DNA of 11,739 bases from JBHHWH01 sp046756405 (GTDB lineage Bacteria > Actinomycetota > Acidimicrobiia > Spongiisociales > ZC4RG35), in NCBI GenBank assembly GCA_046756405.1, contig JBHHWH010000074.1:1-11739 (forward strand). The letters are read 5' to 3'. The position numbers and the translations under genes were made by a program. The notes under the pieces are model-generated. The model worked only from the letters and a program-made list of their open reading frames with translations. It ran no database searches and was not told the DNA's origin. Below, piece by piece: positions 1 to 8,300 of the stretch (position 1 is the first letter of the stretch; each line of letters begins with the position of its first letter).

Positions 1-1
1 A

Positions 2-55
2 CCAGAACCGGAGCCTGAACCAGAACCGGAGCCTGAACCAGAACCGGAGCCTGAA
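2..55 (+). repeat. 18-bp tandem repeat encoding Pro-Glu pairs
   Basis: Three perfect 18-bp copies (2-19, 20-37, 38-55), each coding Pro-Glu three times with the same synonymous codon pattern (CCA GAA CCG GAG CCT GAA). Base 1 fits the end of a further copy, so the array probably continues upstream. Identical codon order shows recent DNA-level duplication rather than convergent amino-acid choice. It lies inside the linker of the partial gene and can change length in 6-residue steps without a frameshift. Confidence 0.9.
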
Positions 56-799
56 GAGGAGGTCGAGGGCGACTCGGAAGCCGCCGCGCCGGAGGCTGCG
101 GACGAACCGGAAGAACCCCCTGGGAAGACAGCAGGGGAGTCCCCGGCCTCCCCTGCCAGCGACGTGGAGGCCCTGTTCGCATCGCTGCGGGAGGGAGGCG
201 AAACGACCGAGGAGAGCAGGGAAGGTCCGCGCCCTGAGGCGGCGACCAAGGAGACAGCGACTGAGGAGCCGGCGACTGAGGAGCCGGCGACTGCGGAGCC
301 CACCCCCGAGACCGGGGTCGACTGGGTGGAAGAACGTGACAAGCTCCTCCTTCCCCTCACCAACCGTGCCCTCCGCGGGGTGAAGAAGGCCATGACCGAA
401 CTGCAGAACATCGCCCTCGATGCTTTGAGAACCAACGAGAAATGGCAGCCAGACTCTGCTGCTATCGCCGAGACCTTGAAGGCCGAGCTGGTGGGACTGT
501 GGACGGAGGCCTTCTCCGCGGGCCACGACGCCGCCGAACGCATGACCGGCAGGAAACTGAAACGGCCTGCCACCCCGACCTCCGAGGCTCCCGAGGAGTT
601 CGCTGCCGCTCTGGCCGGTGACGTCGGACATGCCCTCGCCGAAGCAGGCAAGGGACAGCGGGAGCGTCAGTCGGCTACTTCGAAAGTGTTCCGCGTCTGG
701 CGTACCGACGAGGCGGAGCGGCGCATGCGGGCAATGGCTATCAAGGCGTACGATCTCGGCGTAGAACAGTCGGTAGCCAGTGACACTCCCGCCGGCTGA
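2..799 (+). CDS. 3' part of a Pro/Glu-rich protein, possibly DivIVA-like
   Basis: The reading frame is open from base 2 to the TGA at 797-799, so the gene starts upstream of the window; an internal ATG at 164 need not be the start. The visible 265 residues begin with a Pro-Glu repeat and an acidic, Ala/Pro-rich linker, then an 'LFASLREGG' segment, a second short repeat (ATEEP units), and a predicted helical C-terminal domain beginning near 'VDWVEERDKLL'. A long acidic linker followed by an 'ERD...' helical domain recalls actinobacterial DivIVA-domain proteins, which organise polar growth and division at the inner membrane face. The diagnostic N-terminal DivIVA coiled coil lies outside the window, so the family call is tentative. 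The downstream UPF0182 gene is co-directional, 60 bp away, and may be transcribed separately. That the frame is a real gene is much surer than its function. Confidence 0.6.
   Translation, partial: PEPEPEPEPEPEPEPEPEEEVEGDSEAAAPEAADEPEEPPGKTAGESPASPASDVEALFASLREGGETTEESREGPRPEAATKETATEEPATEEPATAEPTPETGVDWVEERDKLLLPLTNRALRGVKKAMTELQNIALDALRTNEKWQPDSAAIAETLKAELVGLWTEAFSAGHDAAERMTGRKLKRPATPTSEAPEEFAAALAGDVGHALAEAGKGQRERQSATSKVFRVWRTDEAERRMRAMAIKAYDLGVEQSVASDTPAG
257..301 (+). repeat. 15-bp tandem repeat encoding ATEEP
   Basis: Three 15-bp units in frame: 257-271 and 272-286 are identical (Ala-Thr-Glu-Glu-Pro); 287-301 differs at two bases and reads Ala-Thr-Ala-Glu-Pro. It is a second independent in-frame repeat in the same acidic linker, again able to vary in length without breaking the frame. 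Confidence 0.85.
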
Positions 800-818
800 A
801 CCCGACAATCATCCTTCC

Positions 819-850
819 CCGGGAACGGTTGACTCCCGGTCTACGTAGAC
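819..850. promoter_or_regulatory. Hairpin followed by a perfect 12-bp palindrome before the UPF0182 gene
   Basis: Two dyads lie in the 60-bp gap. CCGGGA (819-824) pairs with TCCCGG (834-839) across a 9-nt loop. GTCTACGTAGAC (839-850) is a perfect palindrome that ends 9 nt before the UPF0182 start codon. The first could be a terminator stem for the upstream gene, but no T-run follows. The second has the size and position of a repressor operator. A TTGACT (-35-like) box lies in the loop at 829-834, with no convincing -10 at normal spacing. The pairing is directly visible; the functions are inferred. Confidence 0.4.
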
Positions 851-859
851 TCAGGCGCA

Positions 860-3742
860 ATGTTCACCAGGGTCCCCGCGAACTATCCCACGGACCGACG
901 CCGCCCCATCACCTTCATCCTCGCCATCGGGGTCGGTGTCTACCTGCTGCTCACCGCGGCGGGGACTTTGTGGACCGACTTCCTTTGGTTCGACTCCATT
1001 GGGTACGGAAGGGTCTGGCTGAGGAACTGGGGTATGGCCCTGATGCTCGGCGCCCTTGGGGTAGGCGCCACTGTCGGGGTGCTGTGGGGGAGCCTGGCGA
1101 TTGCCGACCGGCTGTCGCCTCGCTGGGCTCCCTTCGACCTCAGCGAGGAGGAGGAGCTGCTAGAGCGGCTTCGAGAGTGGATGAGGCCGAGGATCCTCCG
1201 GGTCCGCCTGGCCATCACTGGCTTTTTCGCCCTCACCCTCGGGCTGGCGGTCGCCGGCTGGAGAGACCAGGTGTTTCTCTGGATGAACCACCAGGAGTTC
1301 GGGGTCGCTGACCCCATTTTCGACCGTGACATCGGCTTCTACGTGTTCCGGCTTCCCCTTTGGGAGACGGCGGTGGACTGGATCTTCAACCTGTTGGTTC
1401 TGGCGGCGATCCTCACCGCGGTCGCCCACTACGTCAACGGCGGTATCCGCTTCGACGGCCGGCGGCTCTCCGCCACCCGAGGGGCGAAAATCCACATCTC
1501 GGTCGTGCTTGCCCTCCTCGCCGTGGTGCGGGCGGTTACCTACCGGCTCGACATGTTCGAGATCCTCTTCTCCGCCCGTCAGGAGAAGTTCTTCGGACCG
1601 GGCTTCACCGATATCAACGCCAGGCTCCCTGCCCTGCGTCTTCTGATCATCGTGGCGCTGATCGCCGCCGCCCTCTTTCTGTTGAACATTTTCCGCCGGG
1701 GCTGGACCTTGGCGATCGTCTCGGTGGGGTCGTGGCTGATCGTCTCCATAGCTGCCCTGTCCATCTACCCCTCCATCGTCCAGCGTTTCACCGTCACCCC
1801 CAACCAGTTGGAGCGGGAGGACCCCTTCATCGGCTACAACCTGGAGGCAACCAGGCGCGCCTATCAGCTCGACACGGTGGAGGTGCGGCCCTTCGCCGCC
1901 TCCGACGACCTCACCGCCGAGGACATCGAGGCCAACCGTCTCACCGTGGACAACCTTCGTATCTGGAACCCGTCGGTGCTGGTGCGCACCTACCAGAACT
2001 TCCAGGAGCTGGAGCCCTACTACTCGTTGACCAAGGTGGACACCGACCGTTACCCGGACGGTGGGCTGCCCCGGCAGGTGATGATTGCCGTTCGGGAACT
2101 GGAGGAGCTCAATCTTCCCCGGGACGACTGGCAGAACACCCGTCTCTTCTACACCCACGGACTCGGGGCGGTGGTCAACCAGGCCAACATCGTCCAGCCC
2201 GACGGCCAGCCCCAGTTCCTGTTGAAGGACGTTCCTCCGGTGGCGTCGGTGCCTGGGCTGGAACTGTTGGAGTCCCGGGTCTACTTCGCTGAGACCTACC
2301 AGCCGGGACGCCCGGTGTACGTCAAGACCGGGTCGGCACCGCAGGAGATCGACATCCCTCTCCCCGAAGGCACCCAGTACAACGAGTATCAGGGCGAGGC
2401 CGGTGTGGTGATGGACAACTTCCTCAAACGGCTCGCCTTCGCCTTCCGTTATCGGGACTTGAACCTGTTGATCTCCTCCCAGATCCGACCCGACAGTCGG
2501 GTGCTGGTGGAGCGCAACGTCCGTCAGATCGTCGATGAGGTGGCTCCCTTCCTCGACACTGACGCCGACCCCTATCCGGTGGTTCTCGATGGGAGGATCC
2601 TGTGGGTCCTCGACCTGTACACCACGACCTCCTCCTATCCGTACTCCCAGCCGATGACCGACGACGCCCTGGACCGGCTGTCGGTCACGTCGGGCTTGCG
2701 GCGGGGTACCAACTACATACGTAACTCGGTCAAGGCGGTCATCGACGCCTATGACGGTGAGGTGAACCTGTACCTTTTCGACCCCAGCGACCCCATAGCC
2801 CGGGCGTGGGCTGACACCTTTCCCGAACTGTTCCAGGACCGTGCCGCCATGCCCGCCGGACTGGAGGATCACCTCCGTTACCCCCAGGATCTGTTCCGGG
2901 TCCAGACCGACCTCTACCTCGAGTACCACGTGACCGACGAGAGCCAGCTCTTCAGCGGTAACGACGCCTGGTCATTCCCTGCCGACCCGGCGACGATCAG
3001 CCGGGTGGGTTCGGAGCAGCTCCGCGGCGATCTGTTCAATCCGATCGACGCCACCATCCAGCCCCTGGCGGAGATCCTGCCCTACTACCTGCTGACCAAG
3101 CTTCCTGGGGACGAGGAGCTCTCCTACCTGCTGCTCCAACCGTTCAACCCGCGGGCGAAGCGGAATATGGTCAGCTTCCTGGTGGCCGATTCCACCCCGG
3201 GTCGGTATGGGCGGCTTATCGACTTTCGGATGCCCGAGGGCAAGCTGGTGGACGGTACCGAGCAGGCCGGACAGCGTATCGAACAGGACGCCGAGATCTC
3301 CCAGCAGCTCAGCCTATGGCGGGGTGACGGCTCGAAGGTGATCAAGGGAGACCTGCTGGTGGTGCCCATCGAGGATGCAGTGATCTACCTCCAGCCCATC
3401 TTCTTGGAGGAGGAGGGTGGAGCCTTCCCCGAGTTTCGTCGGGTCGCCGTGGTGTACAGCGATCGGGTGGAGTGGGCCGACTCCCTCGATGGTGCCCTGG
3501 CCCTGGTCTTTGGTGAGGGGGCAGCCGCTGGTGGCGAGCAGCCGACGGCTCCGGCGACGGGACAAACCCTGGCCGAACTGGTGGCCAATGCGAACGAGGC
3601 CTTCGCCAACGCCGACGCCGCCCTCAAGGCAGGCGACCTGGCCGGGTATCAGGCCTGGGTGGACGAGGCGCGGCGCATCCTCGGTGAGATCCAGAAGCTG
3701 CTGGACGAGTCGGCCGGCCGGCGGGGGTTCTGGCTGGGGTGA
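860..3742 (+). CDS. UPF0182 family integral membrane protein
   Basis: This 960-aa protein matches the UPF0182 family (such as Mycobacterium tuberculosis Rv0064) in length and layout; the molecular function is unknown. Seven predicted membrane helices fill the N-terminal third (about residues 17-42, 57-81, 115-134, 172-192, 211-229, 257-277 and 282-303). Family-typical stretches include 'DPIFDRDIGFYVFRLP' near 151-166 and 'LEREDPFIGYN' just after the last helix. A long soluble region, probably extracytoplasmic, follows, ending in an acidic Gly/Ala linker and a helical tail rich in Ala and Glu (about 890-950). The ATG at 860 is the only plausible start: the frame is closed by a TGA at 830-832 and no other start codon lies between. 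Its ribosome-binding site is weak (AGG at 853-855). It has no obvious link to the molybdoenzyme operon. Confidence 0.93.
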   Translation: MFTRVPANYPTDRRRPITFILAIGVGVYLLLTAAGTLWTDFLWFDSIGYGRVWLRNWGMALMLGALGVGATVGVLWGSLAIADRLSPRWAPFDLSEEEELLERLREWMRPRILRVRLAITGFFALTLGLAVAGWRDQVFLWMNHQEFGVADPIFDRDIGFYVFRLPLWETAVDWIFNLLVLAAILTAVAHYVNGGIRFDGRRLSATRGAKIHISVVLALLAVVRAVTYRLDMFEILFSARQEKFFGPGFTDINARLPALRLLIIVALIAAALFLLNIFRRGWTLAIVSVGSWLIVSIAALSIYPSIVQRFTVTPNQLEREDPFIGYNLEATRRAYQLDTVEVRPFAASDDLTAEDIEANRLTVDNLRIWNPSVLVRTYQNFQELEPYYSLTKVDTDRYPDGGLPRQVMIAVRELEELNLPRDDWQNTRLFYTHGLGAVVNQANIVQPDGQPQFLLKDVPPVASVPGLELLESRVYFAETYQPGRPVYVKTGSAPQEIDIPLPEGTQYNEYQGEAGVVMDNFLKRLAFAFRYRDLNLLISSQIRPDSRVLVERNVRQIVDEVAPFLDTDADPYPVVLDGRILWVLDLYTTTSSYPYSQPMTDDALDRLSVTSGLRRGTNYIRNSVKAVIDAYDGEVNLYLFDPSDPIARAWADTFPELFQDRAAMPAGLEDHLRYPQDLFRVQTDLYLEYHVTDESQLFSGNDAWSFPADPATISRVGSEQLRGDLFNPIDATIQPLAEILPYYLLTKLPGDEELSYLLLQPFNPRAKRNMVSFLVADSTPGRYGRLIDFRMPEGKLVDGTEQAGQRIEQDAEISQQLSLWRGDGSKVIKGDLLVVPIEDAVIYLQPIFLEEEGGAFPEFRRVAVVYSDRVEWADSLDGALALVFGEGAAAGGEQPTAPATGQTLAELVANANEAFANADAALKAGDLAGYQAWVDEARRILGEIQKLLDESAGRRGFWLG

Positions 3743-3744
3743 TT

Positions 3745-3770
3745 CTCAGGCGCTAGGGGCTCAGCCTGAG
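3745..3770. terminator. Inverted repeat between convergent genes, possible bidirectional terminator
   Basis: CTCAGGC (3745-3751) pairs perfectly with GCCTGAG (3764-3770) across 12 nt; an alternative GGC-TCA-GCC stem sits inside at 3758-3766. It occupies most of the 37-bp gap between the UPF0182 stop and the stop of the minus-strand regulator, where a shared terminator is expected. Neither side has a T-run, so it is not a textbook intrinsic terminator. Confidence 0.4.
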
Positions 3771-3779
3771 CGCAGACTC

Positions 3780-4286
3780 CTACCGGCCGTTCCCAGTGTC
3801 GACGCCGCCTCGGGGTGTGGGCTGGATGTGGGCGGGGGTGTCCTCGGGAGTCCGGTAAGTGCCTGATCTCATCTCGGTATCAATCTGGGCCAGGTCGGCG
3901 AAGGTGGTGGTGGCCAGGACCTCCGTCATCCCCTGCTGGGCGCGGCTCCAGGTTTCGTGCACCGGACAGGTGTCGACCCACTCGCAGGACCCGCCCCGAA
4001 GCACGCATCGTTCCAAACTCACGGGGCCTTCCGCAGCCTCCACCACCTGCAGCAGAGTGATCTCCTTTGGGTCCTTGAGTAGCTCGTATCCGCCGTCGGG
4101 ACCTGCCGTGGCTTTGAGAAGTCCGGCGGCCACCAGGTTGGCCAGGATCTGGGTCAGATACCGCTCGGGTATCTCCATGGCCTCGGCGACCTGACGGGCC
4201 TTGCGGCGCCCGTCGTCTGCATGACGCGCCATGTACAGCATGGCGCGCACCGAGTAGTCGCCCCGCCTGGAAAGGGTGACCTGCAC
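3780..4286 (-). CDS. Rrf2-family Fe-S transcriptional regulator (IscR/NsrR-like)
   Basis: This is a 168-aa Rrf2-family protein: an N-terminal winged helix-turn-helix (residues 1-80, including 'PERYLTQILANLVAAGLL' as the recognition region and a 'GPDGGYEL' wing), then a cluster-binding loop. Cys94, Cys101 and Cys107 with His110 give C-x6-C-x5-C-x2-H. E. coli IscR binds [2Fe-2S] through Cys92, Cys98, Cys104 and His107, so the ligand set matches with one extra residue in the first gap. Asp10 falls where Streptomyces NsrR uses Asp8, so NO sensing remains possible. The start is GTG (4284-4286), preceded by an AGAAGGGA-type site. It is divergent from the molybdoenzyme operon across 112 bp, suggesting it controls that operon and itself in response to redox, NO or Fe-S status. 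Family call firm; signal and target inferred. Confidence 0.9.
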   Translation of the reverse strand: MQVTLSRRGDYSVRAMLYMARHADDGRRKARQVAEAMEIPERYLTQILANLVAAGLLKATAGPDGGYELLKDPKEITLLQVVEAAEGPVSLERCVLRGGSCEWVDTCPVHETWSRAQQGMTEVLATTTFADLAQIDTEMRSGTYRTPEDTPAHIQPTPRGGVDTGNGR

Positions 4287-4307
4287 TCGCTAATCCCTTC
4301 TCTATAG

Positions 4308-4319
4308 CTAAACGTTAAG
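4308..4319. promoter_or_regulatory. Candidate operator for the Rrf2 regulator
   Basis: CTAAACGTTAAG is a 12-bp inverted repeat with five of six pairs matching (AACGTT core), in an AT-rich patch unusual for this GC-rich DNA. It touches a second dyad, TAGCTA (4305-4310). A -10-like TATAGA for the minus-strand regulator reads on 4306-4301, so protein bound here would probably block the regulator's own promoter. Only its position and symmetry support the call. Confidence 0.4.
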
Positions 4320-4327
4320 TGGCCGAC

Positions 4328-4356
4328 TTGACATTACTGGGCGGCGGGAGTAAGAA
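4328..4356 (+). promoter_or_regulatory. Putative promoter of the molybdoenzyme operon
   Basis: A perfect TTGACA -35 box (4328-4333) is followed after 17 nt by TAAGAA (4351-4356), a weak -10 with three of six consensus bases. Initiation would fall near 4363, giving a leader of about 35 nt before the ATG at 4399. The leader contains a nested inverted repeat: AACCT (4364-4368) with AGGTT (4383-4387), enclosing GAAG (4373-4376) and CTTC (4378-4381). A weak -10 under a strong -35 is common in promoters needing an activator or controlled by an Rrf2 repressor. Confidence 0.5.
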
Positions 4357-4398
4357 CCCTGCAAACCTCAGCGAAGCCTTCAAGGTTAGGAGACGAGT

Positions 4399-5316
4399 AT
4401 GACGCTGGCAGCGACCTCCTGGGCCAGGGTCCGCACCGGGTCGAGGGCGGCGACGGGGTCCTTGTCTCCCGCGGTGACATCGCTGACTTTGGCTGCCGCC
4501 GCCTTCGGGACCGTCGAGCTCGTCTTCGCCCGAGTTCTGGCTCCGATCCTCGCCAACTTGGATGTTCCTGTCGGCCTGGCGACCTGGGTGGCTTGGGTGG
4601 CCAAAGCGTCGATCACCATCACCACGGCGATGGTGGTAGCGGCGGCGCTCGCCTTCGCCGCTACTTTGGCCGGTGCCCGGCGAGCTGCCTTGCTAGGAGT
4701 CACCGTTGCGGTAGGTGTGGCCGGGATTGGCGGAGGGGTGGCATCGTCTCTGGCTCTCCATCTGATGGCGGTAGTCGCGATCGGTACCGTCGTCACGGCT
4801 GCGACACCGATGGGGTCGCGGTCGGCAGGCGTGCTCTTGGTCGGCGTCGGCCTCGCCCTCTCCCAGGCCTCCCTGGCCATACCGGCTGCCGAAGTCGGGT
4901 TGCGCCTCGGCGCGGAAGCGGCTCTCGTAGCCGGAGTCCTCGCGCTCGCCACCTCCGTTCTTACTTCCGGAGCCATCCGGCCTCGCCACGGGCTGGCCGC
5001 AGCCGCCGCCGCGGCTCTTGCCGCTGGAAGTCTGGTGTTCGCTCCCAACTACATCGCCCTCGCCGGGTTTTCCGCACTCGGGGCCATGTTGTGGATGCCC
5101 CCTGTCATCTACATCGTTGCTGCTGGCGCGGCAGGCCTTCTGTTCGCCTTCTGGCTTAGCCTCCCCGCGCAGCGCCGCCGCGCCGCCGGTCTGGCCCTTC
5201 TGGCGGTGGCCGGGTTGCACCCGATGTTGGTCCATCACAGCCTGACGGCGGTCCTCGCCTTGACGGCCCTCGCCAGCGAAGAGGCAACCAACGAAGAAGG
5301 AGGGTCGGGACCATGA
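4399..5316 (+). CDS. Polytopic membrane protein of unknown family, first gene of the molybdoenzyme operon
   Basis: I do not recognise the family. The 305-aa product is extremely rich in Ala, Val, Leu and Gly, with about eight or nine membrane segments (approximately residues 24-50, 72-92, 96-115, 117-136, 142-161, 172-190, 198-221, 224-252 and 262-292) and a short acidic tail. Histidines in or near helices are His121 and the cluster His274, His279 and His280; these could bind haem or quinone, but no known motif is present. Size and topology are broadly like DmsC/NrfD-type quinol anchors, without recognisable sequence signatures. The start has a good ribosome site, AGGAG at 4388-4392. Its stop overlaps the alpha-subunit start by 4 nt (ATGA), so it is probably translationally coupled. 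As no NarI-like subunit is seen, it is a candidate membrane anchor or quinone-facing electron partner; that role is inferred from context only. Confidence 0.8.
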   Translation: MTLAATSWARVRTGSRAATGSLSPAVTSLTLAAAAFGTVELVFARVLAPILANLDVPVGLATWVAWVAKASITITTAMVVAAALAFAATLAGARRAALLGVTVAVGVAGIGGGVASSLALHLMAVVAIGTVVTAATPMGSRSAGVLLVGVGLALSQASLAIPAAEVGLRLGAEAALVAGVLALATSVLTSGAIRPRHGLAAAAAAALAAGSLVFAPNYIALAGFSALGAMLWMPPVIYIVAAGAAGLLFAFWLSLPAQRRRAAGLALLAVAGLHPMLVHHSLTAVLALTALASEEATNEEGGSGP

Positions 5317-8300
5317 CCGACAAGCAGCTCACCCGACGTGAATTCCTCATCGCCGGCACCGTCGGTGCCGTGGGTGTAGCGTCACTTCCCCTCCTCCAGC
5401 ACCTCCAAATCGTCGAACGGGCCGACAATCCGCTGGACAGTTACCCGTTCCGTGAGTGGGAGCAGATCTACCGGGACCAGTACGCCTACGACTCCAGCTT
5501 CACCTTCATCTGCTCACCAAACGACACCCACGCCTGCAGGCTACGGGCCTTCACCCGCAACGGGATTATCCAGCGGATCGAGCAGAACTACGACGTCGGG
5601 AGGTATGCCGACCAACTCGGCAACACCGCTTCAGTGAAGTGGCACCCCCGAGGATGCAAGAAGGGTCAGATCTTCCACCGGCGGGTCTACGGACCCTACC
5701 GGCTTCGCTTTCCCATGATCCGTAGAGGCTGGAAGCAGTGGGCGGACGACGGTTTCCCCCGGCTCACGCCCGAGAACCGGGACAAGTACCAATTCACCAG
5801 CCGCGGCTCCGACTCCTTTACTCGGGTCTCCTGGGACGAAGTGGCGGACTACGTGGCGAGGGGACTAGCCGCCGTGGCCGAGACCTACTCCGGTGAGGAA
5901 GGAGCAAGAATCCTTGCCGAGGAGGGCTACCAGCCGGAGATGATCGAGGAGATGGGCGGGGCGGGCACCCGCACCATGAAGCTCCGCGGCGGCATGGGGC
6001 TCCTTGGCGTGATCGGCAAGTACGGCATGTACCGGATGAGCAACACCCTGGCCCTGCTCGACGCCAACGTGAGGGGCGTGGGTCCGGACGAGGCCCGGGC
6101 GGGACGGAACTGGTCCAACTACACCTGGCACGGCGACCAGGCACCGGGGCATCCCTTCGTGCACGGGATCCAGACCTCTGACCCCGACTTCAACGACCTG
6201 GCCAACACCAAGCTCACCATTCAGGTGGGGAAGAACCTGGTGGAGAACAAGATGCCCGAGTCGCACTGGTTCTCCAACATCATGGAGCAGGGGGGAAAGA
6301 TTGTCACCATCTCCCCCGAATACAGCCCGCCGGCCTCCAAGTCCGACTACTGGCTGCCGGTGCGGCCCGGCCTCTCCGACACGTCCATCTTCTTAGGAAT
6401 CTCCAAGATCTTGATGGACGAAGGGTTGTATGACGAGGACTTCGTCAAGCGTTACACCGACTTCCCTCTTCTGCTCCGGGCCGACAATTTGGAGCGACTG
6501 CGAGCCAAAGACGTCTTCCCCGGCTACAAGCCGCGTCTCGACCCCGAAGGGCCGTCTTTCAAGGTCCAGCATCTCAAGCCGGAGCAATACGAAATGGTCG
6601 GCTTCGACTTCGTGGTCTTCGACGAGAACACCGGCGGCCTGGCTCCGATCACGCGGGACGAGATTGGCCCCAACATGACGCAGCAACCCCGGCTCGAGTA
6701 TCGGGACACCATCAGGCTGGCTGACGGCACCGAGACCGAGGTGCTCACTCTATGGGAGGCCTACAAGATCCACCTCCAGGACTACGACCTGGACACCGTC
6801 CATGAGATCACCGGAACCCCGAAAGAGTTGATCGAGCGCCTAGCCCACGACATCGCCACCATCAAGCCGGTGGCGATCCACACCGGAGAGGGGATCAACC
6901 ACTGGTTCCACGCCACTCTCCACAACCGGGCCACCTACCTGCCCCTCATGCTCACCGGAAACATCGGTCGCCCCGGGGCGGGGAGCCACACCTGGGCAGG
7001 TAACTACAAGGCTGCCCTCTTCCAGGCCACCCCGGAGTCCGGCCCCGGGTTCAAAGGGTGGGTGGCCGAAGACCCCTTCAACCCCACCCTCGACGCCGAA
7101 GCCGACGGCAAGGACATCAAAGTCCACAACTACGCCAAGGACGAAGAGCCGGCCTATTGGGACCATGGCGACCAGGCCCTGATCGTCGAGACTCCCAAAT
7201 ACGGGCGGCGGAATTTCACCGGCAAGACCCACATGCCTACTCCCACGAAGGTGATCTGGACCACCAACGTCAACCTGATCAACAACGCCAAGCACGCCTA
7301 CTTGGTGATCCACGACGTCAACCCGAAGGTGGACATGATCGTCACCCAGGACATCGAGATGACCGCCTCCTGCGAGCTGTCCGACATCATCCTTCCCGCT
7401 AACTCCTGGGTGGAGTTCCAGGTCTCGGAGGTCACCGCGTCCTGCTCCAACCCGTTCCTCCAGATCTGGGGCCGGGACGGCGTCAAACCTCTATACGACA
7501 CTCAGGACGACGTCACTATCTACGGCCTGGTGTCGAAGCGTCTCGGCGAGATCTTTGGCGACTCTCGCTTCGCCGAATACTGGAAGTTTGTCCTCGAAGG
7601 CAAGCCGGAGGTCTACCTTCAGCGTCTATTGGACGCCTCTGCCACTACTAGGGGCTACAAGCTGTCTGATATCCAGGCAGGCAAGTACGGGGAGCCAGGA
7701 GCGGCGCTGATGATGTTCCGCACCTACCCCCGTATCCCCTTCTGGGAGCAGATCCACGATGGCATCCCCTTCTGGACCGAGACCGGACGGCTCCACTCCT
7801 ACGTGGACATCCCCGAGGCAATCGAATATGGAGAGAACTTCGTGGTCCACCGCGAAGGCCCCGAGGCGACCCCCTACCTGCCCAACGTGATCGTCTCCTC
7901 CAACCCGTTGATTCGCCCTGAGGACTACGGCATCCCTCCAGACGAGATGGACCCGGACCTGCGGACGGTGCGCAATGTCAAGTTGGCTTGGTCCGAGGTG
8001 AAGAACACGACCAACCCCCTGTGGGAGCAGGGTTTCCGCTTCTACTTCCTCACCCCGAAGACCCGCCATACCGTTCACTCCTCCTGGGCGGTGACCGACT
8101 GGGCGGTTATCTGGGGCTCGAACTTCGGTGATCCCTACCGCACCGACACCCGGATGCCCCATGTCGGTGACCGGGAGGTCCACATCAACCCCGAAGCCGC
8201 CCGGGACCTGGGTCTCGAGGACGGTGACTATGTGTGGGTGGATGCCAACCCATTGGACCGGCCTTATCCCGGCTACGACCCCGACGACGATTCCGACCCC

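Noticed and set aside
2..55. CRISPR-like direct repeats
   Set aside because: The units are contiguous without spacers, lie in a coding frame and encode Pro-Glu; they are a coding tandem repeat.
829..851. Promoter TTGACT (829-834) with TAGACT (846-851) for the UPF0182 gene
   Set aside because: The spacing is 11 nt, far from 17, and no -10 is seen at the right distance, so I call only the dyads here.
1160..2929. Long minus-strand open frame (589 codons) opposite the UPF0182 gene
   Set aside because: It lies wholly antisense to a recognised gene, its product is low-complexity Gly/Val/Glu/Asp-rich without a known motif, and GC-rich codon use readily leaves such frames open.
4399..5316. Naming the membrane protein NrfD, DmsC or NarI
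   Set aside because: Length and helix number are compatible, but I see no sequence signature of those families; the resemblance is topology and context only.
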